From Paenibacillus xylanilyticus (GTDB taxonomy: Bacteria > Bacillota > Bacilli > Paenibacillales > Paenibacillaceae), in contig NZ_JABMCB010000202.1 of the NCBI RefSeq assembly GCF_013359935.1, forward strand, positions 496,001 through 560,000: DNA of 64,000 bases. The letters run 5' to 3'. The notes below the pieces were generated by a model that was given only the letters and a program-made list of their open reading frames with translations, was not told where the DNA came from and ran no database searches. Of the stretch, positions 60,635 through 64,000 are shown piece after piece; within the stretch, counting starts at the first letter, position 1; every line of letters starts with the position of its first letter. The translations under genes were made by a program, and so were the position numbers.

Positions 60635-61471
60635 TTACTGAGCGGCCGATGCTAATTGAATGGATAGAATAAGGTCATTTTCTTCACCTAACGCACCAGC
60701 GACAGGTCCAAAACCCGGCATATCACAACAAAAACTTTGAATATCATCGGCGAGGCTAGCACCCTCTATAGGATGGTGAGTTATCGCTACTTCGCCCTCA
60801 CGAACTTCAATAACACGGTATGCAGGCACATCCAGGCAAGCTGCGGTCTGAACATAGTGCCATGTACCTTGCTTCACGATGGAGTTCATGTGATTATGCC
60901 CGCAAAAATAGATGCCTCCTGCTGGCCGACTATTGAGTATGCTCTTCAGTTCATCCTGCGGACGAACATACAGCTTATCGAGCGTTGAACGTGCAGTTGT
61001 ATCAAAAACCGGATGATGCCCAAAGAGAAGCACCTGCTTCTTATGCGAATCGGCAAGCTGGTCTTTGAGCCATCCCACTTGCTCTCCGTCCAGCTCCCCT
61101 CCCCAATCTTCACGGTTCATTTCCTGAGTAGTATCCAGAAAAACCAGCTTGGCATGAGGCGTGTCAATCGATCGAAAGCGATCCTGACCTGTTAGCGCGG
61201 AAATTTCAAGCTTGGGTATCGAATACGTATCGTGATTGCCCAGCACATGAATGAAGTTCCGTTCACTTCTGGAAAGAATGGAGAAAATCGATCGGAATTC
61301 CTGAGCCGTTCCTTCATGCGTTAAATCGCCAATTGAGACATGAAAGTTCGCCTCTTCCTCTAAAAAGGCCTTGAGCATATGCTCATATACCCGAACTCTC
61401 GCAGCCTTCATTTCTTCGGTCCCATAACTCATGCTTGAATAGTGAAAATCACCAAGTAACGCCAAACGCAT
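60635..61471 (-). CDS. Calcineurin-like metallophosphoesterase
   Basis: 278 residues with the complete two-metal phosphoesterase set: D8 and H10 in LLGDFHYS, SIGDLTHEG, VLGNHDTYS, LLFGHHPVF and FCGHNHMNS. Such enzymes cleave phosphomonoesters or diesters, e.g. glycerophosphodiesters or cyclic nucleotides. Start at ATG 61471 with GGAGGTGGAG upstream; the longer frame runs into the next gene. Being inside the ugp operon it could supply the phosphodiesterase activity that the truncated GDPD gene has lost (inference). Confidence 0.85.
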   Translation of the reverse strand: MRLALLGDFHYSSMSYGTEEMKAARVRVYEHMLKAFLEEEANFHVSIGDLTHEGTAQEFRSIFSILSRSERNFIHVLGNHDTYSIPKLEISALTGQDRFRSIDTPHAKLVFLDTTQEMNREDWGGELDGEQVGWLKDQLADSHKKQVLLFGHHPVFDTTARSTLDKLYVRPQDELKSILNSRPAGGIYFCGHNHMNSIVKQGTWHYVQTAACLDVPAYRVIEVREGEVAITHHPIEGASLADDIQSFCCDMPGFGPVAGALGEENDLILSIQLASAAQ

Positions 61472-61509
61472 GAACTCCACCTCCATCTTTATTTTGCAAC
61501 ACCTTACTG

Positions 61510-62343
61510 CTAAGCTTTCTCCACCTGCAACACAGTTGAATGCTTCGAATGGTCCTGCTGTTCCATGATGCATTCGTTGAAGGAAGGCCATATATAATCT
61601 GGAACAATACCTGTTTTTTGGATATCCTCTCTCAAGGAGATACCCGTAAGCACCAGGGCAGTCTTCATTCCATTCTGCTGCCCAAATAAAATATCCGTTT
61701 CCAGCCGATCGCCGATCATAAGGCATCTGCTGCTATTCACATTCAAAAGCTGGAGCGCCTTCTCTGCATAGTAGCGGGAAGGCTTGCCAATCACGACTGA
61801 CGCTTTCTGTTGGCTGGCTGCCTCAATGGAGCTTAGAATGGATCCGGTATCCGGAATGATATCACCTTGTACGGGGCAGCAGCTGTCCGGATTCGTTGCG
61901 AGCAGAACCGCCCCGTGACGAACTGCTTTTGCCGCCAGATGAAGCTTATCGTAATGAAACTGACGATCCATTCCGACTAACACATGCGTGGATCGATACG
62001 GATCCTCGGTGATAGCTATCCCGATTCCCTGAAGTTCTCTCCGCAAAGCCTCCTCACCGACAACCAGCACATTGGCGTCTGGGGCATACTCTGCAAAATA
62101 CATTCCTGACACGTACCCTGCCGTCAAAATTTCACCAAGCTGGCATGAAACACCCAGACTCTGCAGTCTCTTGTAGCAATCCTCCCTGGTATGAACGGGA
62201 GTATTCGTAAGAAACAACAGACGCTTGCCCCGTGAGCGCAAGCCACTAATGAAGTCATTTACGCCAGGGAGCATCATTTGGCCGACATAGATCGTCCCGT
62301 CTAAATCAAAGCAATACGCATCGTAAGCATACAAATCCTCCAT
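61510..62343 (-). CDS. HAD-family phosphatase, NagD/AraL type (probable glycerol-phosphate phosphatase)
   Basis: 277 residues of the HAD IIA subfamily: motif I CFDLDGTIYVG with nucleophile D13 and D15, motif II FLTNTPVHTRED, the C2 cap, motif III Lys in VVIGKPSRYYAE and motif IV MIGDRLETDI. NagD/PGP-type enzymes dephosphorylate small substrates including glycerol phosphate, fitting the operon. The ATG 62343 has AGGG eight bases upstream; GTG 62361 abuts the stop of the diesterase remnant. Confidence 0.88.
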   Translation of the reverse strand: MEDLYAYDAYCFDLDGTIYVGQMMLPGVNDFISGLRSRGKRLLFLTNTPVHTREDCYKRLQSLGVSCQLGEILTAGYVSGMYFAEYAPDANVLVVGEEALRRELQGIGIAITEDPYRSTHVLVGMDRQFHYDKLHLAAKAVRHGAVLLATNPDSCCPVQGDIIPDTGSILSSIEAASQQKASVVIGKPSRYYAEKALQLLNVNSSRCLMIGDRLETDILFGQQNGMKTALVLTGISLREDIQKTGIVPDYIWPSFNECIMEQQDHSKHSTVLQVEKA

Positions 62344-62361
62344 GACCTTAACCCTGCCCAC

Positions 62362-62469
62362 TCACACTGAGCCGGACAACTCCAACACATCCGCTTTTAT
62401 AAAGGAAGACAGCGTATTTTCAGAATATTTCTTTGGATAACCGCGATGAGCAGCTGCTTGAATGGTCAT
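62362..62469 (-). pseudogene. Glycerophosphodiester phosphodiesterase, 35-codon remnant
   Basis: GGGAGG is well spaced before ATG 62469. The first 20 residues, MTIQAAAHRGYPKKYSENTL, then SSFIKA, match the N-terminus of GDPD/UgpQ enzymes (HRGYPxxxPENTLxSF, holding the first catalytic His and Arg). The frame then reads ADVLELSGSV and stops. Full-length enzymes have about 240 residues, so some 200 codons are missing, most simply through an in-frame or junctional deletion that joined the N-terminus to a late segment. The stop is next to the phosphatase start. It sits where ugpQ-type genes belong in ugp operons. The short frame may still be translated. Confidence 0.75.
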
Positions 62470-62504
62470 GCTCAATTACCTCCCGTTGTATTTTTTGGAC
62501 AACA

Positions 62505-62574
62505 CAAAAAACCCAGCAGCAAATCACCCTCCTTCAACATCAAGGTTGTATTGATTTACTTACCACCGGGTTTT
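62505..62574 (-). terminator. Leader terminator between glpP and the ugp genes (candidate GlpP target)
   Basis: On the minus strand AAAACCC (62574-62568) pairs with GGGTTTT (62514-62508), with AAATCA/TGATTT nested inside, then TTTTTT. It precedes the diesterase remnant and phosphatase gene. Leader terminators of this kind are overcome by GlpP with glycerol-3-phosphate in Bacillus glp genes. The hairpin also hides GGAGGGTG (62532-62525). Confidence 0.65.
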
Positions 62575-62624
62575 CTCGTCGTCTCCACCCAAGGATAAAT
62601 GTATAAAATTATAAAATTATAAAA

Positions 62625-63164
62625 TTAAGCCCAGAATTTCTCATGGCCTATCGAAACAAAATCTGCCCCGCTCTTTAATGCTTCCTGAATTTCTTCCTCA
62701 TGCCGGATAAGTCCTCCAACAATCAAAGGCTGCGTGATGCGTTCTTTCATTTCTTGGATGACTCGAGGCATAAGCCCCGGCATCAGTTCAACCTCATCTG
62801 GCTTATAGCTCTTAATCATCCGTACTGCAGTCTCAATTGCTGCTGAATCAATGGCAAATATGCGCTGAATGCTTAATATGCCTGCTTGCTTTGCCGCAGA
62901 AACCGTATTGCTCTTTGTCGTCACGATACCATCGACTTTGAACACATCAGCAAGATACTGAATGGCAGAGTTATCTCGTCCAATACCGGATACCATCTCG
63001 GTATGTACATATGCCTGTTTACCGCTTTGATGCAGACTATCTATAATTGAACCAAGATTCGTGATGTTCCCTGTCATCAGAATAACTCGCTTCACATCGC
63101 TTGCCATAGCTCGTGCGATTTGCTCATCTACCGTGATGGAGGCGATGATCGGATAATCCTTCAT
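62625..63164 (-). CDS. glpP: GlpP-type glycerol-3-phosphate responsive antiterminator
   Basis: 179 residues matching GlpP: YPIIASITVDEQIARAM, RVILMTGNITNLGSIIDSLHQ, AYVHTEMVSGIGRD, DGIVTTKSNTVSAAKQAGI, DEVELMPGLMPRVIQEM and PLIVGGLIRHEEEIQEALK form a TIM-barrel-like RNA-binding regulator that with glycerol-3-phosphate prevents termination in glp leaders. GAGGACTGACTC precedes the ATG. It heads the ugp operon here rather than glpFK or glpD, and a terminator hairpin lies directly downstream of it (62505-62574). Confidence 0.93.
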   Translation of the reverse strand: MKDYPIIASITVDEQIARAMASDVKRVILMTGNITNLGSIIDSLHQSGKQAYVHTEMVSGIGRDNSAIQYLADVFKVDGIVTTKSNTVSAAKQAGILSIQRIFAIDSAAIETAVRMIKSYKPDEVELMPGLMPRVIQEMKERITQPLIVGGLIRHEEEIQEALKSGADFVSIGHEKFWA

Positions 63165-63220
63165 GAGTCAGTCCTCATTCCCTCGTTTGTCATCTTATAT
63201 GTTAAAGCAGAAATATTCGT

Positions 63221-63252
63221 CTTATATCATCTTCATGTAAATGGGCTGTTAA
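63221..63252 (-). promoter_or_regulatory. PhoP-box pair and -10 of the glpP-ugp operon
   Basis: On the minus strand TTAACA (63252-63247), 5 bp, TTTACA (63241-63236): both fit the PhoP repeat TT(A/C/T)A(C/T)A with its standard 5-bp spacing. TATAAG (63226-63221) follows as -10, 57 nt before the glpP start. 63253-63386 holds nothing else. Confidence 0.6.
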
Positions 63253-63386
63253 TTTCACCTTTCAAACTAAATCATCTCGTCTACTGTAAATTAAGCAATG
63301 ATCTTTCAATGGAGCCAGCATGACTCCCTGTTGGAAATAGTTTTGTCTCTAATAGGATCAAGAGGTTTAAATAAATGAAATGAACA

Positions 63387-63437
63387 AAAAAAGGGCTGTC
63401 CAGCCATTCAGTTTTCACTGACACTCTGGACACCCCT
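63387..63437 (-). terminator. Terminator of the catalase gene
   Basis: GGGCTGTCCAG (63394-63404) and CTGGACACCCC (63427-63437) pair with one wobble or mismatch, with an inner CAGT/ACTG hairpin and T-run on the minus strand. Confidence 0.85.
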
Positions 63438-63452
63438 GTCATTACTTTATCA

Positions 63453-64000
63453 TTAATATGGATCAGCTTCCTGACTTTTCTTCACAGCATCTTTTGTTGC
63501 TTTGTTCGCTGCTAATGAGCCTTGGCCATATTTCGATTTTCCTGCTTCGCGGCCTGGAACATTGTTTTCCGACTGCATTTCTTGCATTTCTTTCATTTTC
63601 TTTTCGATACCCTCTTTCACACGACGACCATAGTCTTCATCGGCTTGTCTGAAGTGTTCAATCATGGCATCCTGAATCGGTTTTTCACATACCGCCAGGG
63701 CTTCAGAGAGATTTTTAATCAATTCATCGCGTTCCCAATCCTCAAAGCTACGGTACGTGTGGCCCGCTTGACCATAGTTGTTAGGGCGATCAATCGGTGC
63801 ACTCATAGCTGCTGCATTGTACATAGGATGGTGCGGACGATGTTTTTCTTCACTTGCTTCCTTAAGTCCGCCCAGCATCGATGGCTCATAGTTAATATGC
63901 GGATTTTCCCCGGACTCTTTCGGGTCACGGATATCCATTTGACCGCGATGCTGATTCGTACGTACAGCCGTTTTTGGCGCGTTGACAGGTAATTGCAAAT
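63453..64000 (-). CDS. Catalase, C-terminal part (5' end outside window)
   Basis: The frame runs off the right edge; 182 residues are visible. QLPVNAPKTAVRTNQHRGQMD, then ENPHINYEPSMLGGLKEA, are typical of the monofunctional haem catalase wrap and C-terminal helices (DELIKNLSEAL and IEHFRQADEDYGRRVKEGI). The charged C-terminal extension (AGKSKYGQGSLAANKAT and on) is a Bacillota KatA/KatE-type tail. It detoxifies hydrogen peroxide. The active-site His and haem-ligand Tyr lie in the missing part. A terminator follows. Confidence 0.9.
   Translation of the reverse strand, partial: LQLPVNAPKTAVRTNQHRGQMDIRDPKESGENPHINYEPSMLGGLKEASEEKHRPHHPMYNAAAMSAPIDRPNNYGQAGHTYRSFEDWERDELIKNLSEALAVCEKPIQDAMIEHFRQADEDYGRRVKEGIEKKMKEMQEMQSENNVPGREAGKSKYGQGSLAANKATKDAVKKSQEADPY

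Overview
The window reads as chromosomal DNA of a Gram-positive, plant-polysaccharide-degrading member of the Bacillota, most likely Paenibacillus. The signs are strong AGGAGG-type ribosome binding sites with many GTG and TTG starts, an S-layer-homology (SLH) surface protein, sugar ABC transporters next to YesM/YesN-type two-component systems, catabolite-responsive (cre) operator look-alikes, a HelD protein, and glycoside hydrolases of families 125, 3, 39, 127 and 43. The genus is inferred from gene content, not measured.

Layout. 1-717 is the end of a GH125 alpha-mannosidase. 1114-3543 is helD, with a divergent short transcription unit (promoter 3589-3617, terminator 3778-3815) holding only two micro-ORFs. 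4010-10247 is a beta-glycoside block on the minus strand: an AraC-regulator/GH39 fusion, an orphan PTS EIIC and a GH3 enzyme. 10342-14777 holds a small membrane protein, DinB-like, GNAT and SLH proteins. 15011-20345 holds a broken TetR gene, a GntR regulator with four phased GTATAC boxes, and a reductase, a DUF1537 kinase and a GntP permease for a sugar acid. 20408-24258 holds a second methionine aminopeptidase, a hydrolase remnant, a helical hypothetical protein and a purine permease with a structured leader. 24423-28204 is a secreted GH43 enzyme with an AraR-like repressor. 29305-39024 is an arabinofuranoside locus: GH127, a YesMN pair, a binding protein and two permeases, plus a divergent AraC regulator. 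39128-45477 is a mixed region (aldo/keto reductase with AraC regulator, Nudix/DUF1569 pair, MFS/TetR pair with leader peptide, VOC protein). 45881-52813 is a second sugar ABC transporter facing a second YesMN pair. 53182-56140 holds alkaline phosphatase, an alpha/beta hydrolase and a Nudix protein. 56472-63252 is a ugp/glpP glycerol-phosphate operon. The right edge cuts a catalase gene.

How the genes work together. Three carbohydrate modules share one logic: a local sensor/regulator, a transporter and one or two glycosidases. The alkaline phosphatase and the ugp/glpP operon both carry PhoP-box-like repeats and look like a phosphate-scavenging module. In the ugp operon the glycerophosphodiesterase expected at its head is reduced to a 35-codon remnant behind a terminator hairpin that GlpP probably controls.

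Most noteworthy: the AraC-GH39 fusion, the ugp/glpP operon with its decayed diesterase gene, the micro-ORF transcript beside helD, a dispersed terminator-like repeat (three copies), the phased operator array, the MFS leader peptide, and a purine-permease leader without a visible purine riboswitch. No CRISPR array, tRNA, rRNA, insertion sequence or prophage was seen.
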